16,450 nt of DNA from contig DATDPS010000004.1 of NCBI GenBank assembly GCA_035292625.1, positions 1 to 16,450 of the forward strand, given 5' to 3'. The translations under genes and the position numbers were made by a program. The stretch is from SHZL01 sp035292625. Its GTDB lineage: Bacteria > Pseudomonadota > Gammaproteobacteria > Xanthomonadales > SZUA-36. The first letter of the stretch is position 1. Each line of letters opens with the position of its first letter. Positions 1 through 7,323 of the stretch are shown here, one piece after another. A model generated the notes under the pieces. That model was given only the letters and a program-made list of their open reading frames with translations, was not told the DNA's origin and made no database searches.

Positions 1-2
1 CG

Positions 3-1646
3 GACAGTCAGTTCATCCTGGCGGCATACATGCGCTGGGGTGATGACTGCGTGGACCACCTGTTGGGTGATTTTGCTTTTGTCATCTGGAACCCACGGAC
101 CCGCCAGCTCTTTTGCGCCCGTGATCACCTGGGTGTTCGGCCATTTTATTACTACCAATCCAACGATGTATTTGTATTTGCATCCTCCGCACAAGCAGTA
201 GTTGCAGCCTCCATGGTGCCGGAACGGATCAATGAGGAGCGGGTGGCCGATTTCCTGACGGTCATTCTGGAAGGGGTCAACCAGCGTTGCACGTTTTTCC
301 AGGATGTCTGGCGCTTGCCGCCGGCCTGTACTGCCGGGTTCGCGAACACCGGATTGCACATCCGCACCTATTGGCAGCCGGAAGGCGAAACCGAAGTCTG
401 CCTGGCGTCTGATGAAGCTTACACCGATGCCCTGGAGGAGGTCCTGGGCGCAGCCATCCAGGCGCGCTTGCGCAGCCACCTGCCACCGGCCTCCATGTTG
501 AGCGGAGGTATAGACAGCTCGACTATTGTGGGCATGGCGCGGGACCTCCTGGCGCCAGGTCCAGTTCGGCTGCGAACCTATTCGGGAGTCTCGGATGATG
601 AGTCTGATTGCCGCGAGTCGCAAAATATCCGGCGCGTGACCGAACAGGGAGGGCTTGAACCGCACTTTGTCCGGCCGTCCGAAGTGGCAAACTTCGCAGC
701 TCAACTCAGCGAGGTCTCCGCGCGCATCGAGGACCCTTTTGACAGCCGTAGCACGCTGATGCAGCTGATGTATTTGTCGGCACATGCACGTGGGTCGGTA
801 GCAGTCATGGATGGACTCGACGGCGATGGCATTGCCTCACTCACATCCGGGTACCCTTCTTACCTCTTGAAGGCAGGCCATTGGATCCACGCCCACCGTG
901 AAATAGTTGGGCTACCGAAGAACTATTACCAGTCACAGTATCCCTTATGGCGGGGATACTGGGATGCGTTCAAACCCTTGCTTGCGCCAAGGGTTATTTG
1001 GCATAGACGCTGGGAGGCAGGATTTCAGAAAATGGCCCAATCCGCGGCTGGAGAAGCGTTCATTTCCACAGACTTGGCGCAGCGAGTCGATCTCGCCTCG
1101 CGTTTTCGCGAATATTACAGCCACCGTGGGCCACTCATGTTCAGAACCCTGAGGCATGCCCATACTGCCAGGGTAATGGTGCCCTACCTGACGGCTGCCG
1201 TGGAGCGTTACGGGCGTCTGGCGGCGTATTGTGGCGTGGAGCAGCGACATCCTTTGCTGGACAAGCGCGTGGTGGAGTTTTTCCTGGCGTTGCCGTGGCG
1301 GCAAAACGTACGCAATGGCTGGTCCAAATTTACTCTGCGCTGCTTGGCCGAGCGCGTCGCGCCGCATAAGATCGCCTGGCGCCAAGGCAGCGATCACATC
1401 AGCTGGAAATTCCTGGAGTCATGGCAGCGGCTGAATCGTCCCGCCATGGACCACTTGGTGAAACATCACTTGACGCAACTCGGCGGTTACATGGACATTG
1501 CGGTGTTTCGCGCAGCGCTAGACGAAACCGCACCGGCACAGCCATATGGAGAAAAGGGTCAAGTTGTGTTTTACTTACTGAAGTGGCTGAACACACAGCA
1601 ACGGCAGGGCGCAGAAGCCGCAAATCGGTATAAAGAGGTGGGTTGA
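3..1646 (+). CDS. Lasso-peptide cyclase, asparagine synthetase-like (5' end outside window)
   Basis: The frame is open to the left edge, so the N-terminus is missing; the first visible codons read DSQFILAAYMRWGDD. The remainder of the class II glutaminase domain is seen (LLGDFAFVIWN, then ARDHLGVRPFYYY), followed by the synthetase domain with the ATP-pyrophosphatase loop SGGIDSS (residues 158-164 counted from the Met at base 30). A later motif reads MDGLDGDGIAS where asparagine synthetases have a GGDE-type motif; GLDGD is closer to what I recall of lasso cyclases than to AsnB. In the lasso family this enzyme adenylates the Asp/Glu side chain of the core and closes the macrolactam on the core N-terminus. 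The role is supported by the precursor gene whose ATG overlaps its stop (TGATG), which implies translational coupling. A plain amidotransferase role is possible but less likely. The glutaminase Cys2 cannot be checked here. Confidence 0.85.
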   Translation, partial: DSQFILAAYMRWGDDCVDHLLGDFAFVIWNPRTRQLFCARDHLGVRPFYYYQSNDVFVFASSAQAVVAASMVPERINEERVADFLTVILEGVNQRCTFFQDVWRLPPACTAGFANTGLHIRTYWQPEGETEVCLASDEAYTDALEEVLGAAIQARLRSHLPPASMLSGGIDSSTIVGMARDLLAPGPVRLRTYSGVSDDESDCRESQNIRRVTEQGGLEPHFVRPSEVANFAAQLSEVSARIEDPFDSRSTLMQLMYLSAHARGSVAVMDGLDGDGIASLTSGYPSYLLKAGHWIHAHREIVGLPKNYYQSQYPLWRGYWDAFKPLLAPRVIWHRRWEAGFQKMAQSAAGEAFISTDLAQRVDLASRFREYYSHRGPLMFRTLRHAHTARVMVPYLTAAVERYGRLAAYCGVEQRHPLLDKRVVEFFLALPWRQNVRNGWSKFTLRCLAERVAPHKIAWRQGSDHISWKFLESWQRLNRPAMDHLVKHHLTQLGGYMDIAVFRAALDETAPAQPYGEKGQVVFYLLKWLNTQQRQGAEAANRYKEVG

Positions 1647-1852
1647 TGAAAAATTCAGGTTTGGAGTCTGGTGGCGTTGTAAACGGTAAACAGGATTTGA
1701 ACAGGAAACCGTATGCCATGCCGGTGCTGACCTGCTTCGGCAGTGTGCGTTCCCTCACCGCCAGTGGCTCGGGCACGATGGCGGAACAATATAATATGTC
1801 CACCATGCAGTGTGACGCTTCTGCGACGAAGTCACCCTGTCCAATCCCCTAG
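1646..1852 (+). CDS. Lasso peptide precursor (68 aa)
   Basis: The ATG at 1646 overlaps the cyclase stop and follows a ribosome site GAGGTG at 1635-1640. An in-frame TTG at 1643 is less likely. The leader matches the lasso consensus Y-x2-P-x-L-x3-G-x5-T exactly: Y23, P26, L28, G32 and T38. In this family the conserved Thr is the penultimate leader residue, which puts cleavage after A39 and gives a 29-residue core starting SGSGTMAEQ. Core residue 8 is Glu (E47), the right place for an eight-residue Ser1-Glu8 macrolactam. The tail has two cysteines (core positions 17 and 26) that could form a disulfide. Known from the family: the YxxP part binds the recognition protein, and Thr(-2) is needed for processing. 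Inferred: exact cleavage site, ring size and disulfide. Ser as first core residue is less common than Gly. Gene order (precursor after cyclase) differs from the usual precursor-first layout. Confidence 0.85.
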   Translation: MKNSGLESGGVVNGKQDLNRKPYAMPVLTCFGSVRSLTASGSGTMAEQYNMSTMQCDASATKSPCPIP

Positions 1853-1859
1853 CTACGAG

Positions 1860-1877
1860 GCAACTTGGAGGAGTTGC
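1860..1877. terminator. Short hairpin between convergent genes (weak terminator candidate)
   Basis: Perfect 6-bp inverted repeat GCAACT / AGTTGC with loop TGGAGG, 8 bases after the precursor stop and 5 bases before the end of the convergent ABC exporter. No clear T-run follows on either strand, so terminator function is uncertain. Confidence 0.3.
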
Positions 1878-1882
1878 AAGCG

Positions 1883-3535
1883 CTAGTTTAAGGCTTGAAA
1901 AGAGCCCCCATGCAGCCGGACCGTTCGGTCTGCCAGCGCCAGGCTGGCCGGCCGGTGGGTAATCATGATCACGGTCCTAGCGTGAAACAAAAGCTCACTT
2001 TCTTTGAGGAAATCTCTTTCGCCATCCGGGTCAAACATGGCCGTGGCTTCGTCCAGGATCAGGATGGGGGGATTCTTGAGCAGGGTGCGGGCGAGGGAAA
2101 GGCGCTGGCGCTGGCCGCCGGACAGCCGCACGCCCTGGTCGCCGATGAGGGTGGCATAACCTTCGGGTAAGGCCTTGATGAATTCGTCCGCACGGGCCGC
2201 CATCGCGGCCTTTTTCATTTCTGCTTCGGACGCGTTGGGATTTCCATAGCAGATATTTTCGGCAATGGTGCCATTCAGCAACAAGGTGTGCTGCGATACC
2301 AGGCCAATCTGCCGTCGCAGGGAAATCAGGTCGACTTTGCTGATGTCCTGCCCGTCGATCAGGATTCGCCCGTTATTTGGCTCCATGAAACGCATCAGCA
2401 AATGGGCGAGCGTGGATTTGCCGGCCCCGTTCGGCCCGGTGATGGCAATGGTCTCGCCGGCTTCGATGACCAGGTCCAGGTCCAGAAATAACGGGTTACG
2501 GCCAGGATAGGCAAACCGGATGTGCTCGAATTCAATTTTCCCCAGCTTGATCAGCAGGGGCGGCCCGCCGCTGGTCAGCGGTTCCGGGTTGACGGCGAAG
2601 AAATCCAGCAGGCGCTCGGCCGCACCGCGAGTCAGCATGACTTGCCCGTATACGCCGGCCAGGCCGGAAATCGGTTGCGTCAGCAGCATGGCGTAGAGCA
2701 GCAGACTGACCAGGTCCGCAGGTTCGAGTTGGCCGCTTTCAATGTGGCCCAGGCCCACCCACAACAGCAGCAGCAAGCCTGCCCCGGCAAGGAATGCGAT
2801 GGTGGGCGACATGATGGCGTGGATGAAGATCTGGCTCCGGGCCAGGCCCAGGAGTTCCGAGTTGTTCACCGTGAAACGCTGCAACTCCACCGGTTCGCGG
2901 CTGAAGGCCTTGATCGCGGGCACCAGGCTGAGATTTTCCTGCACCAATGCGACCATGCCCGACCACTTGTCTATCCACTGCCGGGTTAAAGGTCGGATGC
3001 GCCGGCCGATGATCTTCATGGCCAGGTAATACACCGGCAGCAGAACGGCAGCCAGCAGGGCGATCACGGGATCGAGCCAAACCATAATGGCCATGGCGCC
3101 AAAAAAGGTCATCAACAGCGGCAGCAATTGCACCAGGGTCTCGGTGATGAAGGTGCTGATGTACTCGGCATCCTTGGTTAACAGTGCCAACAGGTCACCC
3201 GACTTGCGTGCCTGGAAATATTCCAGCGGCAGGATCTGCAGATGATCATAGATGCGGACGCGCAACTCGGTGGACATCTTCTGGCCGGTAATACCCACCA
3301 GATATTGCGTGGCGAAATTCAGCAGGCTGCGCAGGAACAGCAAGCCCAGCCAGGCGAGCAGGATGAAGCGCAGGCTCACGACGCTGCTGGCTGGCTCGAG
3401 AATGAACTGGGTCAGCCGTCCGGCAATCCAGGGATTGGCAAGGGCCACCACGCTGGATGCGAGCAACAGGACGACAATCAGGGCCAGGGTGCCGCGGCGC
3501 GGGGTGATGTGCTGTAGCAGGGTCGAGAACTTCAT
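1883..3535 (-). CDS. ABC exporter, fused membrane and ATPase domains (likely peptide exporter)
   Basis: A 550-residue half-transporter of the type that works as a homodimer. From the ATG at 3535 the N-terminal region is strongly hydrophobic with about six membrane segments (first around residues 15-35, last pair around 245-300). The nucleotide-binding domain follows: Walker A GPNGAGKST (367-375), Q-loop Gln415, signature LSGGQ (471-475), Walker B with catalytic Glu in ILILDEA (491-497) and switch His527. The D-loop reads AMFD instead of the common SALD. An in-frame GTG at 3589 would add 18 residues (MWAPDAPRG...) that do not look like part of the family, so I prefer the ATG, although neither has a good ribosome site. 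Lasso loci usually encode such an exporter (the D protein) for product release and self-protection. That role is inferred from position, since MsbA-like exporters look similar. Confidence 0.85.
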   Translation of the reverse strand: MKFSTLLQHITPRRGTLALIVVLLLASSVVALANPWIAGRLTQFILEPASSVVSLRFILLAWLGLLFLRSLLNFATQYLVGITGQKMSTELRVRIYDHLQILPLEYFQARKSGDLLALLTKDAEYISTFITETLVQLLPLLMTFFGAMAIMVWLDPVIALLAAVLLPVYYLAMKIIGRRIRPLTRQWIDKWSGMVALVQENLSLVPAIKAFSREPVELQRFTVNNSELLGLARSQIFIHAIMSPTIAFLAGAGLLLLLWVGLGHIESGQLEPADLVSLLLYAMLLTQPISGLAGVYGQVMLTRGAAERLLDFFAVNPEPLTSGGPPLLIKLGKIEFEHIRFAYPGRNPLFLDLDLVIEAGETIAITGPNGAGKSTLAHLLMRFMEPNNGRILIDGQDISKVDLISLRRQIGLVSQHTLLLNGTIAENICYGNPNASEAEMKKAAMAARADEFIKALPEGYATLIGDQGVRLSGGQRQRLSLARTLLKNPPILILDEATAMFDPDGERDFLKESELLFHARTVIMITHRPASLALADRTVRLHGGSFQALN

Positions 3536-3665
3536 GAGTGGCTGGAAGTTTAAGCGCAAAACCCCTCGCGGCGCATCCGGCGCCCACACATCCGCATTGC
3601 ATTGCGCGGCCTGAAGTGGATGGGCCAGCCAGGGGCCTGATCTACTTGGATATCGGGGGCGCTGG

Positions 3666-4841
3666 ATGGATACTACGGTGGCGTGGCCAAGGCGAAATGA
3701 AACTGTGAGCAGTTACCTCAATATTGAATCCCACCGGTCGATGGTTTTTGATGCCGTGCGCAATACGGCGTATGCCAGGGCCATTCGTGATGCCGTGCGG
3801 CCGGGCTGCACGGTGCTGGACCTGGGCGCCGGCCTGGGCATTCACGGGCTGCTGGCGGCAGCAGCAGGCGCGGGAAAAGTCATCCTGCTGGATCCCTCAC
3901 CGGTCGTTGAACTGGCTGCAGACATCGCACGCAAAAACGGCATCTCCGGGCAGGTTGAAATTATTCGCAAAAGCATAGCGGAGGTAGATTCGCTGGCACC
4001 GGTGGATCTCATTGTTTCGGTATTCGCTGGTAATTTTCTGCTCAGTGAAGACCTGCTGCCGTATCTTTTTTCTGCTCGTGAGCGATTTCTGAAGCCGGGT
4101 GGCGCCATGATTCCCGGCATGGCTCGGATGAAAGCAGCACTGTTGTGTGCCGGCGAATACTACGAAAAGCACGTTGTCAGGTGGTCTCAGCCCATTCTCG
4201 ATGTGGATTTCTCACCCATCCGACGATTTGCCGCGAATACAATTTATTACGACAGCGCCGCGACCGTCGGAGGGCAGTTGCTGTCCCAGCCAGTTCAGTT
4301 GCAAGCACTGGATTTCACAACCGCCAAGGTAGCCGAGTGTCGCAGCCAGGTGGAAATTCCGGTTGAACGGTCCGGTACTTGTCATGGGTTGCTGGGGTGG
4401 TTTGACCTGCAACTCGGCGATGCATGGTTGTCTACAGGGCCGGATGCTGAGCCCATGCATTGGTCAGTGGCTTTCCTGCCGCTGGATCCACCGCTGGAGT
4501 TGACTGTCGGTGAAACGCTGCAACTCGAACTGGATCGCCCGGAGTTTGGCGAGTGGACCTGGACCGTAACACGTGGTGCGCAGCGCCAGCGTCACTCGAC
4601 ATTCGGATCCAACCTGGCCGATCTTTCCTACTTCAAGAAAATTTCTCCAGACCGCGCACCCAGCCTGGGCAGGAAGGGAGAATTCGCCATGTTGGTTCTA
4701 TCACAATTGGCGGCAGGTGCAACCGTGGCAGAGCTAACAGCGCTGGTCAAAAGTCGCCTGCCTGAACTGGCCGAACACGACCCGCAACTGGATAAACGCA
4801 TTCGCAACCTGATTGCCGAGTGGGGCGCGGAAGTAGTTTGA
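3666..4841 (+). CDS. PRMT-like SAM-dependent methyltransferase with C-terminal PqqD-like tail
   Basis: A 391-residue class I methyltransferase. Residues 50-58 (VLDLGAGLG) form the SAM-binding motif I, and Asp76 sits at the end of strand 2 (VILLDPSP). The closest architecture I recognise is protein arginine methyltransferase. After the Rossmann half there is a beta-barrel-like half with an MHW element at 264-266 resembling the PRMT THW loop. The double-E loop is degenerate: SVFAGNFLLSED (118-129) keeps the second Glu (E128), but Val stands where the first belongs, so ordinary arginine methylation is doubtful. Residues 335-391 form a small helical tail resembling PqqD or winged-helix recognition domains (GATVAELTALV...). 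It is divergent from the exporter with about 130 bp between starts. Alternative starts are GTG at 3705 and ATG at 3741, both near the first conserved helix. Inferred role: tailoring of the lasso peptide or a partner. Confidence 0.7.
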   Translation: MDTTVAWPRRNETVSSYLNIESHRSMVFDAVRNTAYARAIRDAVRPGCTVLDLGAGLGIHGLLAAAAGAGKVILLDPSPVVELAADIARKNGISGQVEIIRKSIAEVDSLAPVDLIVSVFAGNFLLSEDLLPYLFSARERFLKPGGAMIPGMARMKAALLCAGEYYEKHVVRWSQPILDVDFSPIRRFAANTIYYDSAATVGGQLLSQPVQLQALDFTTAKVAECRSQVEIPVERSGTCHGLLGWFDLQLGDAWLSTGPDAEPMHWSVAFLPLDPPLELTVGETLQLELDRPEFGEWTWTVTRGAQRQRHSTFGSNLADLSYFKKISPDRAPSLGRKGEFAMLVLSQLAAGATVAELTALVKSRLPELAEHDPQLDKRIRNLIAEWGAEVV

Positions 4842-4882
4842 TTTCATTTCCCACCATGGCTATTCCTGAAGGAACTGACTCC

Positions 4883-5659
4883 GTGTACCTCTACCTGTCC
4901 AAAATTCTGCCACTGCTGGTCATGCCCCTGGGGCTGGTGCTACTTTTAGGCTTACTCGCACTGGCGTGCTGGCTGCTGGGCAAACGTCGGATGTCGGGCG
5001 CATGTGGCCTGCTGGCCCTGTTGCTTCTGTGGATTTCATCCACGCCCTTCGTGGCGGAAAGTCTCTATGGCAGGCTGGAGGCGAGTTTCCCACCGCAACC
5101 CCTCACACAGATACCCGCCAGCAGCTGCATCATCGTGTTGGGCGGCGCGGTGGGTTTGCCCCTGGCTCCGCGCGAGGACATCGAGCTGACCGAAGCGGTG
5201 GACCGGGTACACAAAGCGGTGCAATTGTACCGCGCGGGCAAGGGCGGCCGCGTATTCGTCACGGCCGGTAACCAGCCCGGGAGCCCGCCTGGCCCCAGCG
5301 AGGCGGCATTGATTGGCGAATTGCTGGTTGAGTGGGGCGTTCCAGCCGACGCAATTCAGCTCGAGGGAAACAGCAGGAACACGCGTGAAAATGCGTTGAA
5401 TCTCAAGCCGTTAATTGAATCTGGCGGCTGCGATCGTTCACTGCTGGTGACATCGGCAGCACACATGCAGCGTGCTGTGGCTGCGTTCAAGGCAGCGGGT
5501 CTTTACGTCTACCCGGTTTCCACCGATGTGCGCGTGCTGCATGACACGGGGCACGCCCTGGTGGAATTTCTGCCAGACGCGCACGCCCTGGCCATGACTT
5601 CTGATGCCATCCGGGAATGGCTCGGCCAGCGGGTGTACGAATGGAACGGGTGGAATTAA
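4883..5659 (+). CDS. elyC: ElyC/YdcF-family (DUF218) inner-membrane envelope protein
   Basis: From the GTG at 4883 the product is 258 residues, almost the length of E. coli ElyC (259), and the start has AAGGA at 4869-4873. In-frame ATG at 4856 and GTG at 4820 are alternatives; the latter would overlap the methyltransferase. The N-terminus has two membrane segments (about residues 5-28 and 34-54). The periplasmic DUF218 domain follows, with CIIVLGGAV, the family motif region GNSRNTRENA, and LVTSAAHMQRAVAAF leading to YPVSTD. ElyC is needed for normal peptidoglycan and undecaprenyl-phosphate carrier use in E. coli; its biochemical reaction is not settled. The gene starts 41 bases after the methyltransferase stop and may be co-transcribed with it, but the family is widespread and not RiPP-specific. 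Confidence 0.8.
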   Translation: MYLYLSKILPLLVMPLGLVLLLGLLALACWLLGKRRMSGACGLLALLLLWISSTPFVAESLYGRLEASFPPQPLTQIPASSCIIVLGGAVGLPLAPREDIELTEAVDRVHKAVQLYRAGKGGRVFVTAGNQPGSPPGPSEAALIGELLVEWGVPADAIQLEGNSRNTRENALNLKPLIESGGCDRSLLVTSAAHMQRAVAAFKAAGLYVYPVSTDVRVLHDTGHALVEFLPDAHALAMTSDAIREWLGQRVYEWNGWN

Positions 5660-5749
5660 GCCGGGTAACAAGCAGGGCAATAGGGTGGTGCTTTCCGCCA
5701 GGGAGCCGCAGGATTTATCGATCGAAAACTGGCAGAAGCGACCTTGTAG

Positions 5750-6094
5750 TCAGCCATGCAGCAATTCGTTTATCTTCGCCGCGCAAATAAAGTCATTTTC
5801 TGACAGCCCATCGATGGCGTGGGTGGTGTAACTGATCTCGCAATAGCTGTAGCCGGCGGTGAAATCCGGGTGATGGTTCTCGTTGTTGGCCACCCAGGCC
5901 ATGGCGTTGATGAAAGCCATGGTCTTGTAAAAGCCTTTGAATTCGAAACGGCGGCTGATCGCTTTGCCGTCCGCGCTCAGGGCCCATCCTTCTACCTGGC
6001 TGACCAGGGTCTCGGCTTGTTGGCGGCTCATGGGGTCTACGCCACCTTCGCAGGGTTTGCAGTGGCGGTCGGTGAGGTTGCAGACGGTAGTCAT
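5750..6094 (-). CDS. phhB: Pterin-4a-carbinolamine dehydratase
   Basis: A 114-residue protein of the PCD/DCoH family. It dehydrates 4a-hydroxytetrahydrobiopterin, the first step in recycling the pterin cofactor of aromatic amino acid hydroxylases such as phenylalanine hydroxylase. The catalytic histidine signature is intact: ENHHPDF gives His74 and His75, and YTTHAIDGLSENDF gives His92. The N-terminal extension with CNLTDRHCKPCEGGV and two-step Cys spacing is common in bacterial members. The ATG at 6094 is preceded on the minus strand by GGAG about 9 bases away. It is convergent with the ElyC-type gene (90 bp between stops). No phenylalanine hydroxylase gene is seen here, so the partner enzyme, if any, lies elsewhere. 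Confidence 0.92.
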   Translation of the reverse strand: MTTVCNLTDRHCKPCEGGVDPMSRQQAETLVSQVEGWALSADGKAISRRFEFKGFYKTMAFINAMAWVANNENHHPDFTAGYSYCEISYTTHAIDGLSENDFICAAKINELLHG

Positions 6095-6187
6095 GGCTTG
6101 GCACTCCGGGATAGCTTCTGCCGTTCATCTTTTGGGCGTGGCGCAGCCGTGCTTGGAATCCAGACTGTGCCATTGTGATGGTACTGG

Positions 6188-6219
6188 ATCCCACGCGATT
6201 GCGTTGCAATCGCCGGGAT
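6188..6219. repeat. Intergenic hairpin element ending in GGGATGACG
   Basis: Nested inverted repeat: ATCCC (6188-6192) with GGGAT (6215-6219), enclosing a perfect 8-bp stem GCGATTGC / GCAATCGC with loop GTT. The flanks TGG...GATGACG resemble the ends of the hairpin repeats in the tRNA region and upstream of lon, so it may be a divergent member of the same dispersed family. Confidence 0.5.
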
Positions 6220-6310
6220 GACGCTGGCATTGCTCACGATGAATTTTTTTCAAGGCACTTGCAATCTGGAAATAGTTTATATCAAAATGTAGAAAAATTT
6301 ATTTCGTGTA

Positions 6311-6340
6311 TTGCTTTTAAACGGAGGATAGTGATATAAA
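6311..6340 (+). promoter_or_regulatory. Candidate sigma-70 promoter of the Lrp-family gene
   Basis: TTGCTT at 6311-6316 and TATAAA at 6335-6340 are separated by 18 bases in a strongly AT-rich stretch (6240-6340) that stands out from the surrounding GC-rich DNA. Transcription would start near 6347, inside the left arm of the inverted repeat that follows. Confidence 0.5.
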
Positions 6341-6341
6341 G

Positions 6342-6368
6342 GTTTCGTCAAAAGGAATTTGACGAAAC
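6342..6368. promoter_or_regulatory. Perfect 11-bp inverted repeat: operator or leader hairpin
   Basis: GTTTCGTCAAA (6342-6352), spacer AGGAA, and TTTGACGAAAC (6358-6368). It lies directly downstream of the candidate -10 box and just before the regulator's ATG, which is where an autorepressor would bind. In RNA it would be an 11-bp hairpin whose loop shows AAGGAA, a possible ribosome site for the TTG at 6359. Either reading points to control of this gene. Confidence 0.6.
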
Positions 6369-6379
6369 AAATTTCTCAA

Positions 6380-6838
6380 ATGGATAGGACAGACTTGCGC
6401 ATCCTTGCGGAGTTGCAGGCCGATGGTCGGCTCTCCAGCCAGGCTCTCGCGGAAAAGGTTGGTTTGTCTACGGCGCCGGTTTGGCGCCGGGTTCGAAAAA
6501 TGGAGGAAGACCGGGTCATTTCTACCACAGTAGCGATACTGGACCCGGAGAAGATTGGGCTGGATGTGATCGCCGTTGCGGCGGTTTCATTAGAGGACCA
6601 CCACCCTGCATCGGTCAGGGAATTCGACGAAATGGTCGCCAACCGGCCCGAGATTCTGGAATGTTATGCCATGAGCGGACAGTACGATTACCACCTGAAG
6701 GTAATCTGCAAGTCGATCAAGGCGTACGAGGTACTGCTACGCGAGCACATCATGCCGTGCAGAGCGGTACATCACGTGAATACGAGTTTTGTATTGCGCA
6801 GCAATAAGTACACGACCGCATTGCCGTTGGACGAATAA
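6380..6838 (+). CDS. Lrp/AsnC-family transcriptional regulator
   Basis: 152 residues from the ATG at 6380 (MDRTDLRILAELQ, where the family typically begins its first helix). A TTG at 6359 would add seven residues but lies inside the inverted repeat. An N-terminal winged-helix domain is clear: the HTH covers about residues 17-40, LSSQALAEKVGLSTAPVWRR. The C-terminal RAM/effector domain (about 63-140) includes PEILECYAMSGQYDYHLKV and ends in TSFVLRSNKYTTALPL. Members bind amino acids or related ligands and act as dimers to octamers on DNA; many repress their own gene. The perfect palindrome immediately upstream fits autoregulation. The ligand cannot be told from sequence. The gene is divergent from phhB across about 285 bp, so control of phhB is possible but unproven. 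Confidence 0.9.
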   Translation: MDRTDLRILAELQADGRLSSQALAEKVGLSTAPVWRRVRKMEEDRVISTTVAILDPEKIGLDVIAVAAVSLEDHHPASVREFDEMVANRPEILECYAMSGQYDYHLKVICKSIKAYEVLLREHIMPCRAVHHVNTSFVLRSNKYTTALPLDE

Positions 6839-6877
6839 AAAGGCAAGAGCTGGAGACGGAGAGGAAACCAGTTTCTG

Positions 6878-7163
6878 TGCAACGGAAATGCAGGTGGCTA
6901 CCAGGGATGGTTTTTTAATTAATGAAAGGCGTGCAGTGCCGACGCCTGGAATTTGCTACCAGGACGGTGTGTATTTACCAGGGAAGGTTCTATTGCTGGG
7001 TGTGGCCAGGAAGGTCCTTCACGAGCCACGGAAGGCTCAATGGCAAGGATTGCGGCAAGCCCCCTGGGGGCGTGTCGCAAGCGACCTGGGCAGTTTTGCG
7101 GGGAATGGGGTGGCGCTCGTCAGGGATGGGCGAATTTGCTGCCAGGGAGGGCGGGCGCCTTTT
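6878..7163 (+). ncRNA. Candidate CsrB/RsmZ-like regulatory RNA (multiple GGA-loop hairpins)
   Basis: No convincing protein is encoded between 6839 and 7323. Read as plus-strand RNA, the stretch folds into short hairpins with GGA in the loop: 6878-6892 (loop ACGGAAA), 6900-6911 (AGGGAU), 6957-6969 (AGGAC), 6977-6988 (AGGGAA), 7004-7016 (AGGAA), 7023-7038 (ACGGAA on a perfect 5-bp stem), 7043-7053 (GGA), 7117-7133 (AGGGAUG) and 7139-7154 (AGGGAG). The last two are enclosed by GGCGC (7112-7116) pairing with GCGCC (7155-7159), followed by TTTT, a possible 3' end. CsrA/RsmA proteins bind ANGGA in hairpin loops, and CsrB/C and RsmX/Y/Z RNAs carry many such sites to titrate them. Ends are approximate. 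I see no clear promoter and no GacA-type box, so it may be processed from the 3' side of the Lrp-family transcript. Some stems are only 3 bp. Confidence 0.55.
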
Positions 7164-7252
7164 GATCAGCGCACCTGTAAAGGCCTGCCTGTCGGTCCTG
7201 CATTACCCAACCGGATAGCCAGGGTGCTGCTACCCCGGCATGATTTCCTATC

Positions 7253-7289
7253 GCGCGCAAGCGCGCTCGTACGCGGCCGCTTGCGGCCG
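7253..7289. other. Two adjacent GC-rich hairpins downstream of the dioxygenase gene
   Basis: GCGCG-CAAG-CGCGC (7253-7266) and CGGCCG-CTTG-CGGCCG (7274-7289) are both perfect stems with four-base loops. They lie 35 bases past the stop of the minus-strand dioxygenase. Neither is followed by a T-run, so they could be mRNA 3'-end stabilisers or repeats rather than classical terminators. Confidence 0.4.
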
Positions 7290-7323
7290 AATGACTGCCG
7301 CGCCAACCTCTTCGCGCTCGCGT

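Noticed and set aside
6095..6380. GacA-type upstream activating site or known riboswitch near the Lrp/GGA region
   Set aside because: I looked for TGTAAG...CTTACA-like palindromes and familiar riboswitch cores and saw none; the only strong palindrome is the GTTTCGTCAAA repeat.
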